The notes below the pieces were generated by a model. That model was not told where the DNA came from. It ran no database searches and saw only the letters and a list, made by a program, of their open reading frames with translations. The translations under genes and the position numbers were made by a program. Below are positions 54,739 to 64,000 of a stretch of 64,000 bases of DNA, one piece after another (position 1 is the stretch's first letter; each line of letters opens with the position of its first letter). The stretch comes from Yponomeuta sedellus (lineage: Eukaryota; Arthropoda; Insecta; Lepidoptera; Yponomeutidae), in contig OW203722.1 of assembly GCA_934045075.1 (NCBI GenBank), positions 5,637,264 to 5,701,263 of the forward strand. The letters run 5' to 3'.

Positions 54739-54911
54739 TCTATAATATAAAAATGAATCGCAGAATGTGTTGGTAAGCGCAAATCTCGAGAGCCGCTGAA
54801 CCGATTTCGCTAATTCTTTTTTTTAATATTCTTTGAAGTACGAGGATGGTTACGGAGAGAAAAAAAACGAAGGCTAAAGTTAGGCGGTAGGAAGTTCGCT
54901 GGGTCAGCTAG
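54739..54911 (+). mobile_element. Non-autonomous Helitron, copy 2
   Basis: TCTATAATATAAAAATG after an A, and GGGTCAGCTAG before a T: Helitron TC and CTRR ends with an A/T target. Internal GTAAGCGCAAATCTCGAGAG matches copy 1. Both lack Rep/helicase coding and depend on a partner elsewhere. Confidence 0.75.
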
Positions 54912-54938
54912 TTTCATATAAATTTATGCTAGTTGCTT

Positions 54939-55273
54939 CCGATATCAACCCTTGTATGTCGCCACTGCTGGGGCACGGGTCTCTTCCTGCATTCCAGGAC
55001 AGTTTCTCCACTACGTGGGCCAAATCGGAGTTGGTGGAGGATTTTAAGTCAGTGGCGGGCCTTATTGTCAGAAATAATATAGCCGCACATAGGCTTCTAA
55101 CATGGCTTAACGATCATTACATTACAGCCAGCACCAACGGCTTAGCATGCCTTGCGAAGCACGAAAGCGCTCAGAAAAGATGCCACTAGCGATAGTAGCT
55201 TAACGATAGATAGTTGCTTAACTCAAGTGATTGATTCCAATCACTTGGTTTGACTATAGGCCACGAGCGCTGG
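54939..55273 (-). mobile_element. 5S-derived SINE (family E) with 9-bp TSD
   Basis: TAGTTGCTT at 54930-54938 and 55274-55282. Minus strand. The 5S-like block has lost the GGATGGGTG part. Confidence 0.78.
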
Positions 55274-55282
55274 TAGTTGCTT

Positions 55283-57275
55283 ATACCAATATTATTACCT
55301 TTATTAGCACCAATTAGCGAAATTTGTAAAACCAAAAATGTAAAGGTAATTTTTTGCTATTAATAAAAAAAATAGTTTTATTTAATCTGAAAAATATCAA
55401 AGCTTTAAAAATATTTTAGTCTAGATCGAGACGCTTCGTCGCAATGCGAATGGGGTACTGGAATACTACGAAATTTGACACTAAATAATTAAAAATACAA
55501 TTTCTTCAGAAATAAAGTTTTGTGTGAGTGTTTTACATCCTTGTTTTTAGGATTCATTAAATCATTAAATCGTTAAATTATTCGGAAAATTGCTTTGTTC
55601 AAGCGCGTGGTCTAACACTCACTTCACCGGTTTTTTCGTCATAGTCGATGGCTCTATATTTCAATAGCTGTCAATTACGTTTCAAGAGATAGCTTTATAA
55701 ATAGCTCAGAAGCCTCGATATTTGCACCAATTACTGCGGGAATTCTGCCGTTTGCATTAAAATATAATCACTGATAAATTTAACAGCTATACGATTAGGT
55801 GCGCGTACAGAGGCAGATTGACAGACAGACATCTAAGGCATAGTAATAAATCCATTGAGTAAGGAACCTTAAACGTTTGCTCTTAGAATTATCGAATGAA
55901 AAATGTAATAAAGCAAAAAGAAGCTGATCAAGGGCTTAAAAGGCTCGAGGGCTTATGTAACTTTGTTGACGTTTTACTTTCTTGGCTCACTTTATTGTTG
56001 AATTTGCTTAAAATTTTGCAAGTTAACTTATTCTCGGTGAATTGAGAAGTTCACTGAGTAAATACATAAATTTTAGTAGTATAGGAAGAAGTGAGAATGT
56101 TTATTGCCCTCTGTCGTAAAAATATACTTATTTTATAAAACAAAAGTCGCGACGACGCGAAAAATAAAATAAAATATTATTTTAAAGTTTACAAACAACA
56201 AATTTAATATTTGCGTTTGTCGTGAAAATTACGGTAAAAAGAGCCCGCAAAATACTCACTCAGGTGCATTTACTGTGACATCGGAATCAATCCGTAATCA
56301 ATCCGGAACCGGTGCTCGGACAGAATTACAGGAGTGATTTTTTATTCGCATGTTTTCACATGCCAGCTTAGTTTCCATAAGCAAAATATAACTCCATTGT
56401 TTCTGGGCAACTATCCCCGAGTTCCAAATACACAACAAAGTGCCAACATTTCAACGCGGGACGGCTTATAAGGCGTAGCCTGGCTCAATTTAGAGGCGAC
56501 CAATTCATGCTACCCACACGGATACAACATTCATGACTTCGCTACGAGCAAAACAAGTTGGTGACTTAATAGAAAGCGGTTATACATCACTGAAATGTCG
56601 ACAGCAGTTCAAACTTATAAAACTAATGTTTATACAAACTTATACTATGAAAGGATAACAGACAACGCACAGCCTGAGCCCGTGATACCATCGTAATTTA
56701 TTTATTAAGTATTTAGGAAAACTAGTGACTAAAAAAACATAATATTATATAGAAGATATAAAAACAGGCAGTCATTAAAAGTTTCCACGGATAGCTGTAA
56801 AAAGTAATGTTGCATAATAAGTATAACCAAATCGATTATTTGTTACATAATAGGTAAAGGTAACTATAATGGTAGGTAAGGTAAATAAGAGCGGTGGTAC
56901 CCCAGTGGGTAGAACAATTGACTCGGAATTTTGGACTCGAACTTTTTCATATGAACTTTGGCCAACTGAAAGTTGTTAATAATTGATAAACATATTGTTA
57001 GAGAACAAGAAAAAGGGCGTAAGAACGATGAAGAGAGTTAAGTGTTTTTTAATGCATTAACCCCAGAATGATAATACTTAAAACACTTGTACACAGCATG
57101 CAAAAACTAAAATTCTTAATTTTTATCACACTAATTTACGCAAATAGTTTCCAGATTTTTCTTCGTTTTAATGTGCAGTCTCTTATCAGAGGTTAGCAAA
57201 CGAGTTGGCTATCTCGCTTTTCGAGATTATTTATACAAATCTAGATTTCATCTCCCTCGTAGCGTCTCGATGACA
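55283..57275. other. Long unassigned stretch
   Basis: Nearly 2 kb without recognised repeats, AT-rich, with no convincing open frame. It may be the least repetitive part of the window. No splice-like exon pattern could be assembled. Confidence 0.4.
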
Positions 57276-57500
57276 AGCAGCGGTTTGGCACGCTGCTGTA
57301 AAACCGAAGGTCTCGATCCCCGGCCGGGTCAAACTAGGACACGAATTTTTCTAGTTTGTCTCGAGTCTTGAATGTTATTTATGTATTCATTGTATTAAAT
57401 CTATCGTCGAGTTAGCACCTAAAACACAAGTTATTTAGTTTTACTTATTATAGGGCTAACGAGATCTGTGTAATATGTCTATGAATGTTTATTTTTTATT
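57276..57500 (+). repeat. tRNA-derived SINE (family B), head damaged
   Basis: AGCAGCGGTTTGGCACGC, ATCCCCGGCCGGGTC, ATCTATCGTCGAGTTAGCAC, TAGGGCTAACGAGATC. The T-arm has lost part of GGGTTCG. Confidence 0.72.
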
Positions 57501-57654
57501 GATTTGCTAATCAGCGTAAAGCATTCGCTGATGTTGCCCAGACGTACGGGTTCAGTGAGTACGATGTCCGAGGAGGCTCCTAGGTTTCATGAAAACCAAA
57601 AATAAAAACAAAAACTAAATTTTACAAAAGTATAAAAAAATATGATCGATCGAT

Positions 57655-57830
57655 CGATATCAACCCTTTTATGTCCTCACAGCTGGGGCACGGGTCTCTT
57701 CCTGCATCGCAAGAAGGTTAGGCCATACTCCACCACGGGGTAAAGTCCGGGTTGGTGGAGGATTGTAAGACAGTGACAGCTCGTACTATCAGAAGTCATT
57801 AAGCCGCCTGGCAAAGGCATCTGACATAAA
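57655..57830 (-). repeat. 5S-derived SINE (family E), tail half
   Basis: A (CGAT)n run precedes ATCAACCCTTTTATGTCC, GGGGCACGGGTCTCTTCC and AAGTCCGGGTTGGTGG. The head is missing. Confidence 0.7.
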
Positions 57831-57989
57831 AAATATGAACTGTAACTTAATAACATTTACTTACTGGAATAGATCAATTTATTGTTAAGTTAAGAAACAG
57901 CTGTCAAATATTTGTATGTTATTTCCAGTAAAATTTAAAGTAATCACTCCGAAATTAAGTAATTTGTTACTTTAGGCATTTTGTAGTTA

Positions 57990-58377
57990 CGAAGCGATAA
58001 TAGCTCAGTGGGTAGAACCATGGAATGGCAAGCGAGAGCCCCAGGTTCGATCCCGAGTGCGGGCATGTACCAATGACTTTATTTAGTTTCAAAGTTACGT
58101 ACATTTGCGAATTTGTAGTCGCATTACCACGCGTTAACGGTGAAGGATAACATCGTGAGGAAACCCGCGGCTTGGTTGGCTCCGCACGTATTGACTACTC
58201 TTTCCTATGGGCTAGGCCGATTAAGCTGTCAGGATACGCCATCTATAAAACCATGTCCCAGGCACTACAGCGTCGGAGTGGTCTCTTCACTCATCTAGTG
58301 TGAGTGAAGGTACTACTGGACGCTGTATAAATCATCTCATTAAGTAGATGCAAAAAGGCAAATATTATTATTATTAT
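57990..58377 (+). repeat. tRNA-derived SINE (family A), full length
   Basis: Head with TAGCTCAGTGGGTAGAACC (A-box-like) and GGTTCGATCCCGAG (B-box-like). Body TTCAAAGTTACGTACATTTG and GTGAGGAAACCCGCGGC. Tail GATGCAAAAAGG plus (ATT)n. It is the plus-strand reference for the family seen at 9253 and 21911. Confidence 0.82.
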
Positions 58378-59054
58378 ACGTTTTGTGCGCAATAAAGTAT
58401 TTTAATACAAAATTATAATGAAGTTTATATTGTGTAGTTCTAAGGAATGTTTTAGTTCAAAAATACGTGTTAGCTAACACAAATTTAAAATAATCCTTTC
58501 AGTATTAATACTGAGTATGAAATTGCGTGTATAAGAGTTTATTACGTAGTTTGTATACGTCACACTGTAGGGCATATACTTTCTCTGAGAAAGAGAGAGT
58601 ACAGGCTTAATTACCACGCGTGCCTACGGCAATTTAAAGTGCTGAGGTTGTGAACACCTCAGACAGTCAGGTTTTCTCACAATATTTTGCTTAACGGTTC
58701 TGACCATTTGAAACCCCTTTTCATCCATAAGCGTGTATTTGTTAGCTGGTATAAATTTTAAAATCGTAAAATAGGATCGCTGTGCAAGGCATCGGGCAAA
58801 AAACTTCATTCTCCGCCCCTACCCAGTGATAAATTATTTGGCGATGCCTCACCCAAAACAATGACGATCGGAAAAATAAAAAGGTGGAGAACATTCCGGG
58901 CATTTTATAGAGTTTCATCCTTCGTTGGCACAAAACAGTCCCTACGTATTTTGTATATAGTAATAACTCCTACTCAATACGATTATGATGAGCGAAAGTG
59001 ATTAGTTGTACAGAACTTTGATTATGTAACTTTTATTAACGTATACATGTGTTT
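58378..59054. other. Unassigned, with family A scrap
   Basis: At 58615-58710 CGTGCCTACGGCAATTT and GGTTTTCTCACAATATTTTG are family A-like pieces. The two minus-strand frames nearby are not convincing. Confidence 0.4.
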
Positions 59055-59129
59055 TAAAAAACCTATTTAGAGGCTAAAAATTCCACCCATGCCGGGATTC
59101 GAACCCGCGACCTCTGGCTGTCCGTGCCA
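59055..59129 (-). repeat. Family D fragment
   Basis: AACCTATTTAGAGGCTAAAA, CATGCCGGGATTCGAACCCG and CTCTGGCTGTCCGTGCCA, cut in the anticodon arm. Confidence 0.68.
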
Positions 59130-59469
59130 TACATGTATCCGTGTATGTGTATCCGTGTATACATGCGCGTGCAAAAATTTATAATCTAGTGAACTATGTC
59201 ATACAATTATCTCTGTATCACTTTCAAGTGTCAGATTTCGGAGTCCATCCACTATATTTATATAAATAGTACCATATGTGTAAGTAGGTATGTATTATTT
59301 GTAAGTTTGTTTTAATCTTTTTCTGCCTTCTGCGGTTGACTGGTAGAAATTGGTTATGGCATTAAGTCCACCGCATTGTACGATTTTATTTTTAAAATTG
59401 GAATGCACTAAAAGTTTTCATAATAATAATATGTGATACAGAAATTAATCATTGATGCCCATACTGCAT
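59130..59469. other. Retroposon 3' scrap and unassigned sequence
   Basis: At 59325-59390 GACTGGTAGAAATTGG then TGGCATTAAGTCCACCGC and TTGTACGATTTT form a retroposon end that recurs at 63470-63540. Confidence 0.5.
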
Positions 59470-59499
59470 CCTATGAGCCCATATTTATGGGCTCATAGG
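59470..59499. other. Perfect hairpin, 14-bp arms
   Basis: CCTATGAGCCCATA and TATGGGCTCATAGG are exact complements with only TT between. It is followed by AGGCCTCCCC, a LINE-tail-like motif. Confidence 0.9.
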
Positions 59500-59724
59500 C
59501 CTCCCCAGAAACTTACTACTACTTCTGTCCGCAGACGTCCTCACTCAGCCTCTGCCAGCAATCTGCCTCAGATCGTCGGCTCGCGAAATAGTAGGCGTCC
59601 TAAACTGCGTTTGTCGATTGCCAGCCCGCTGTGCGATACATTAATGCAAGCACTACCCTCTATTTTTATAGTTCAGGAACACTAAGGTTAACTGGAACAT
59701 AATGCACTAAGTTCGCCTTTGTTT
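59500..59724 (-). repeat. Possible LINE 3' region
   Basis: AATCTGCCTCAGATCGTCGG and CAGCCCGCTGTGCGATAC resemble minus-strand LINE 3' ends. Weakly supported. The plus-strand frame at 59452-59685 is likely a shadow. Confidence 0.35.
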
Positions 59725-59817
59725 TTTTTATTTGTTGATAAGGCCGCCGTTTGTACTCTTAGGTTATGAAATATCTGTGTAATTTCCATTTTTATGTACA
59801 ATAAAGTGTTCTCTATC

Positions 59818-59850
<33 letters not shown>
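59725..59850 (+). repeat. Retroposon 3' end (family H) with (TATC)n tail
   Basis: TTGATAAGGCCGCCGTTTG, TCTTAGGTTATGAAATATC, TTATGTACAATAAAGTG, then CTCTATCTCTATC and (TATC)n. It shows the full tail in its sense orientation. Confidence 0.75.
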
Positions 59851-60283
59851 TGTTTTATGATAACCTAACCGCTATCAATACCACACCACAACGTTACTTA
59901 TAATAGTGCTGACCATGGTTGTATAAATGGCGTCAGATGGTTGATATCGAAACCTGATTTCCATAGGAGAGGTAATCCTAAATTAGCACCAGCATCTTGA
60001 TTATGTTACTTTTAACGTATATATCTGTGTCCGAAAGCGGAATATTTAGTTACCTTTCTCGTATAGATATCAGGCGTAAGATGTATTTTTATTATCATTA
60101 AAATTCTTTTACTTTAACAAATATTTTCGTAATAAATTCAGGGAATCATTACTTAATTTATGTTTTAAATGGCGTATGTGTTGGTGTCAACTGCGGTTAC
60201 ACGTAAATATATAATATAGTGCAGACGAAACTGTTATTAAAACAAATATTAATTATTAACTTTTATTACATTCGTACACTAAC
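59851..60283. other. Unassigned
   Basis: AT-rich. Nothing recognised. Confidence 0.3.
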
Positions 60284-60400
60284 GCCTGTATTCCAGAGAG
60301 GTAGCCAGAGATAAAGATTTGCCACTTGCCACGATCCTGATAAATCCTTTTCGCTTTATCAACACTAAATTAGTCGTTGCATGCACAACGGTCTCGGGTA
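60284..60400 (-). repeat. LINE 3' fragment (family G)
   Basis: AACGCCTGTATTCCAGAGAG, GCCACTTGCCACGATCCTG and TTAGTCGTTGCATGCAC match 16605-16720. Confidence 0.62.
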
Positions 60401-60404
60401 CATA

Positions 60405-60600
60405 GATTTTAGATTAGATTAGAATAGATTAAAAATCTTTATTGTACACACCAGAAAACAAAATACATAAAAAGGCTTACATATCTAAGTATTGCCGTAT
60501 AGAATGGGCAGTCTTATCGCTAAAATCGATCACTTCCAGACAACCTTGGGTTGTATAGAACTGAAAGATGAAGAGAGTAGGTAGGTAGGTGTACATCAAT
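60405..60600 (-). repeat. Retroposon 3' end (family H)
   Basis: ATTAAAAATCTTTATTGTAC, GGGCAGTCTTATCGCTAAAA and CGATCACTTCCAGACAACC. Confidence 0.68.
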
Positions 60601-60663
60601 TTTATTGGATGAATATGTACATAAAGTGACTTACAACTAATCGTTGGTCGTTGAATATATATA

Positions 60664-60830
60664 GATGTGGCGTAGCGGTAGCGCGTCTGCCTACCATGTA
60701 AGAGGTCCCGGGTTCGAATCCCGGCTGGGGACAAAAAAAAAGACCAGTTCTTGGATGTTTACATGTTTGTGATGTCGTTGTTTCTGGTTCCCGCGACACA
60801 GGGTATCCTAGTGTGGGGCTAAAAGCAATG
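60664..60830 (+). repeat. tRNA-derived SINE (family C)
   Basis: TGGCGTAGCGGTAGCGCG, GGGTTCGAATCCCGGCTGG, A-run, TTACATGTTTGTGATGTCG, CGCGACACAGGGTATCC. Its tRNA-like head is the best preserved of the family. The pairing is incomplete, so it is not a tRNA gene. Confidence 0.8.
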
Positions 60831-61024
60831 TTACTGTGACATGAGATTAGGTAATTGTCTTATCACTTAGACCGCTCACTTCCAGACTAGAACAAAAACG
60901 AGAGCATTATAGCCGACATAAAATACGAAAATCAACGGAAAACATTAATTATTTTATATTCGTCTACAGTTACTTCGGTGAGATATTTTCAAATTTGTTT
61001 TTCAATCTCGATATGTATACTACG

Positions 61025-61090
61025 TAAACTTACGCCTCTATTCCAAAACGGTAGGCAGAAACAAGGGTTAGCCACTTGCCACGATCCGAG
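61025..61090 (-). repeat. LINE 3' fragment (family G)
   Basis: CTTACGCCTCTATTCC and TAGCCACTTGCCACGATCC, about 65 bp. Confidence 0.58.
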
Positions 61091-62463
61091 GTCTCAGTCA
61101 CACAGAAAGGTAATATATTAACATACCAGTAACTTGTAACATATTCCCAGAACGAGTAACCCTCGCCCAACGTGGAATAATGATTAACGGTACCACACCC
61201 CACCTACCGGAGTATACCTCAAACCATAGAACTATTATTATTTATAAGGTATAAATCTGCAGCCCGAGCTTTCAAAGTGAGCCAAAAAATTATTAGCCAA
61301 ATTGTAATTTTTAGCGAAGCCATTTGTCAGTGTTGCACTGTTAATGCGACTGCATGGGTGTCTGCGAACGTCACGTGACTACACTCCGCGTAGGCATACA
61401 AATGCTACGTTATTGTATGTGTGCGTGTCCCTTTGCCTTAGAGCGGAAATTTGTTCTACATATACTCTGCCGTTCGCTAACTAAAAGGCAGGTAAGGCTC
61501 ACGTTGCCGTGTGAGGCTGATAAACCTGACTCGTGTTTCTAGCATTATTATTTTCGGAGATGCAACATAGTGTATTAGCAGTTACTTCTTTAGAAAGTGG
61601 CTAAACCCCAATATTTAGCCTAATAGAAGTTAAAGCTACATTACTGTCGGTTAGCCCGATATTTCCATGTGTGATATATATTGGAGGTGGTATATGCACA
61701 TGTATTGGCCAGTTATAATCTTATCCCAGTACATGGCTGACACCGATTTCAATATCGCTAGGATACGATTGTTTATTGTGATGTGTGACACTTGCGGAAA
61801 ATATATCAAACGAGCAACATCTAGTGTTTTACTATCATCTCCACACTCTGCTAGTAAGCTGTAATATAGGCATCTACAGTCCTTACTTACAACAATAATA
61901 TATCTCACTTGACGAGATATCGATAAATTTATTGCTGCCACCTTCTCGCAAATTTCTCAACAATCAGTTTTTGGGCTTAGCAGCATTTTAGTCAGTGGAC
62001 GGCACCTCTGTCTTGGCATGCTGTGACATGCCTCAAATGTTAAAGATTTTCATTCTGTTTTCCTTCATATAGTTAGTAAATTCGTGGGAAACATTTCTTA
62101 GCAATCTCGAGTAGAGCCCCCATGATGGAACTGAACGGGCCTGCAGATTTATGATCTTTGTGCATCTGCTATCGATTCAGTGCCGTTACTCACAGAATTG
62201 AATATCTATTTGAATTACAATCACCCTACCCGCTCCTGTGTAACAAAATACGGCATTCAATTTTTCCCGCTGAATAAATACATAGCGCTTTCCTTTATTG
62301 AATTAAAAACAGACACGGTGTAGGGAAATTCGGAAATACGCAGTATGCAAATTTCTACCTACTGCTGGACGGAAAGCCCTGGTGGTGACACGGAATCCCT
62401 GCCGTAATCATCAACAGGCTTGGTGTTTACGGACAAATTCTTTGTGCTATGCTAAGCTTAAGT
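61091..62463. other. Unassigned
   Basis: Repeat-poor, without recognisable coding signal. Frames at 61354-61542 and 61651-61941 (minus) have no motif. Confidence 0.3.
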
Positions 62464-62680
62464 GCTTCGCAAGGCACGTTAAGCCGTTGGTGCCGGCTGT
62501 CAGGTACTAGCAGTCGTTAAGCTATCTCAGAGGCCATATGGTCGGCTTGATAACTTCTGACAGGTCCTTATAATCCTCCACCAATCCGACTTGGCATCCG
62601 TGGTGGAGTATGGCCTAACCCTCCTGCTATCATGGAAGAGACCGTGCCTCAGCAGTGGTAACATACAAAAGGTTGATATC
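62464..62680 (+). repeat. 5S-derived SINE (family E), headless
   Basis: CTTCGCAAGGCACGTTAAGC through GGAGTATGGCCTAACCC to CATACAAAAGGTTGATATC. Confidence 0.72.
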
Positions 62681-63944
62681 ACGCTGGGGATGGCCTAGCT
62701 CATGGTCGTGAGATGAGGGCGCACATTTCACCCATCGTTATTCCAATTCACTTTCATCCCTTCTGAACATACTTTCAAAATCGGACAGGATGAAGCCCAC
62801 ACAAAAAAGACCGGGTGACGGCGATAATTTTATTCAACACGTGGCGTCTTTTCCGCGTCCTCACCCTACATGCTTTCTGTGTGGCCAAGGGTTATGCCTT
62901 CCCCAGGAATTTGCCCATGATCACTATACTGGTTGATAAACGCGGCAGTGATTCTACGTCACCGTGCAAAATTGTCAGTAATAGTTGCCCATTTTATCGG
63001 CGATCGACAGAGTTTTACGGTTCTACAAAAACGGTCGTACAAAATATTTTAAGCAGACGGTCTTTAGCGGACACAGTAGACGGCAATGTTATTACAGTGA
63101 TGTCGTTGACTTGCACCACTTCTTAAATGTCACTTAAGTAGCTATTTAAACGTCGCGTCAGCGTACGTATAAAGAAATTTGCTTAAATGTTACAAGCAGC
63201 AGTGTTACCTACGAGCTATATAAACTTAGAAAGGTAGTCGTGAAAGACACAAATGCATTTTTTTTAAAAGTTCATAGGGTTTGACCATAAGATGTCAACG
63301 GAACTCTTTGTCTAATAAGGTAAAAATTTTTAAGTAATTTTATATACTGTTGTTTTAATATAATATATGGCGTATTATATAATAATGTGCAAGTTTATTT
63401 GAGTACACCACATTACTATAGGTATTGCTTTTCTTTTTTTTGCACGCCTACCAAATTTTTCGTTTTTAAGCTTCCTTTTGCGATTTACTGGTAGAAAATT
63501 CTTATGGCATTAAGTTCGCCGCATTGTACGCTTCTACTGTTAAAATTTAATTGCAATATAAGTAATAATAATAATAGTAATGATAACTACTTTCGGATCT
63601 TAATCGTCAATGCATGTCTTATAAAGAACTCATAAAAACGTGTTTCCGTACGAGTATATTAGGATCAACCAGCAATGAAATAAACCAGTAAATTTTACAG
63701 TTACTACCAATTTGAAGCGTACACAGGCAGTGTTTAGTATGTTAAAAACTGTTAATGCTCCTCACCATGCCAACAAGCCTACAGTAATAGGTGTAGAAGA
63801 ATACATGCCGTGATGTGGGCCTTATTAACGCTCTCACCTCAAAGCTCAAAGCGACGGTAACATCGTAGAAAAAATAAAGAAAGCTGACAATGTACGACTA
63901 AAGCTTCTTTTTCTCTTTTTCGTAGTGTCCTATAGGAGCGCGAA
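62681..63944. other. Unassigned; open frame at 62815-63126
   Basis: The 103-codon plus-strand frame lacks an ATG at its start and shows no motif I know. The DNA there is less AT-rich than the neighbours and is not an obvious repeat. 63470-63540 is a retroposon end like 59325-59390. Confidence 0.3.
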
Positions 63945-64000
63945 CACTCGTGGCCTAGTGGAACCAAGTGATTGGAATCAATCACTAGGGTTTAGTAACA
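63945..64000 (+). repeat. 5S-derived SINE (family E), cut by window edge
   Basis: ACACTCGTGGCCTAGTGG, AAGTGATTGGAATCAATCAC: the first ~55 bp of the head. The rest lies beyond the window. Confidence 0.65.

Noticed and set aside
62815..63126. 103-codon frame as a gene
   Set aside because: No ATG at its start, no recognisable motif and no splice or promoter evidence. Left as unassigned.

Overview
This window is eukaryotic, most likely nuclear DNA of a moth or butterfly (Lepidoptera). I infer that from its AT-rich background, the mix of retroposon fragments, small Helitrons ending in GGGTCAGCTAG, the repeat that opens with GGGTTCCGTACC and closes with CTTGGCC, and 3' ends of the type GTACAATAAAGT followed by tetranucleotide runs. 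The order assignment comes from recalled repeat families, not from a search. I find no complete host protein-coding gene, no intact tRNA or rRNA gene, no CRISPR array and no bacterial-style operon. This is a gene-poor interval made almost entirely of layered mobile elements, most of them broken.

Layout. 1-6 kb: tRNA-containing snap-back elements, a 5S rRNA-derived SINE, a non-LTR remnant, and a GC-rich, poly(A)-tailed retroposon in a perfect target-site duplication (TSD). 7-11 kb: a mariner-type transposase split by a SINE insertion. 11.7-15.9 kb: the main feature, a Transib (RAG1-related) transposase with the DDE core and the zinc-ligand pattern shared with RAG1, broken by one frameshift, two stops and a probable Glu-to-Lys change at the catalytic glutamate. 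A large fold-back block lies beside it and candidate terminal repeats flank both. 16-24 kb: LINE remnants, a fold-back MITE, a 146-bp tandem repeat, a Crypton-like tyrosine recombinase gene with its middle missing, and a (CATA)n array. 25-39 kb: MITEs, tRNA- and 5S-derived SINEs, a 455-bp (GATA)n array, hairpins and a small Helitron. 39-55 kb: a young 5'-truncated LINE insertion with a 14-bp TSD, more tRNA-containing elements (one nested inside a MITE), a 544-bp inverted-repeat element and a second Helitron. 55-64 kb: sparse SINE and LINE fragments.

How the parts work together. The autonomous elements whose remains are visible (mariner, Transib, Crypton-like, several non-LTR elements) are defective here. 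The small elements (at least four SINE-like families, several MITEs, two Helitrons) depend on proteins made elsewhere. Many insertions can be dated against each other because one interrupts another. The most unusual material is the tRNA-containing family whose copies repeatedly fold back on themselves within 9-14-bp TSDs, the abundant 5S rRNA-derived SINE family, and the Transib element.
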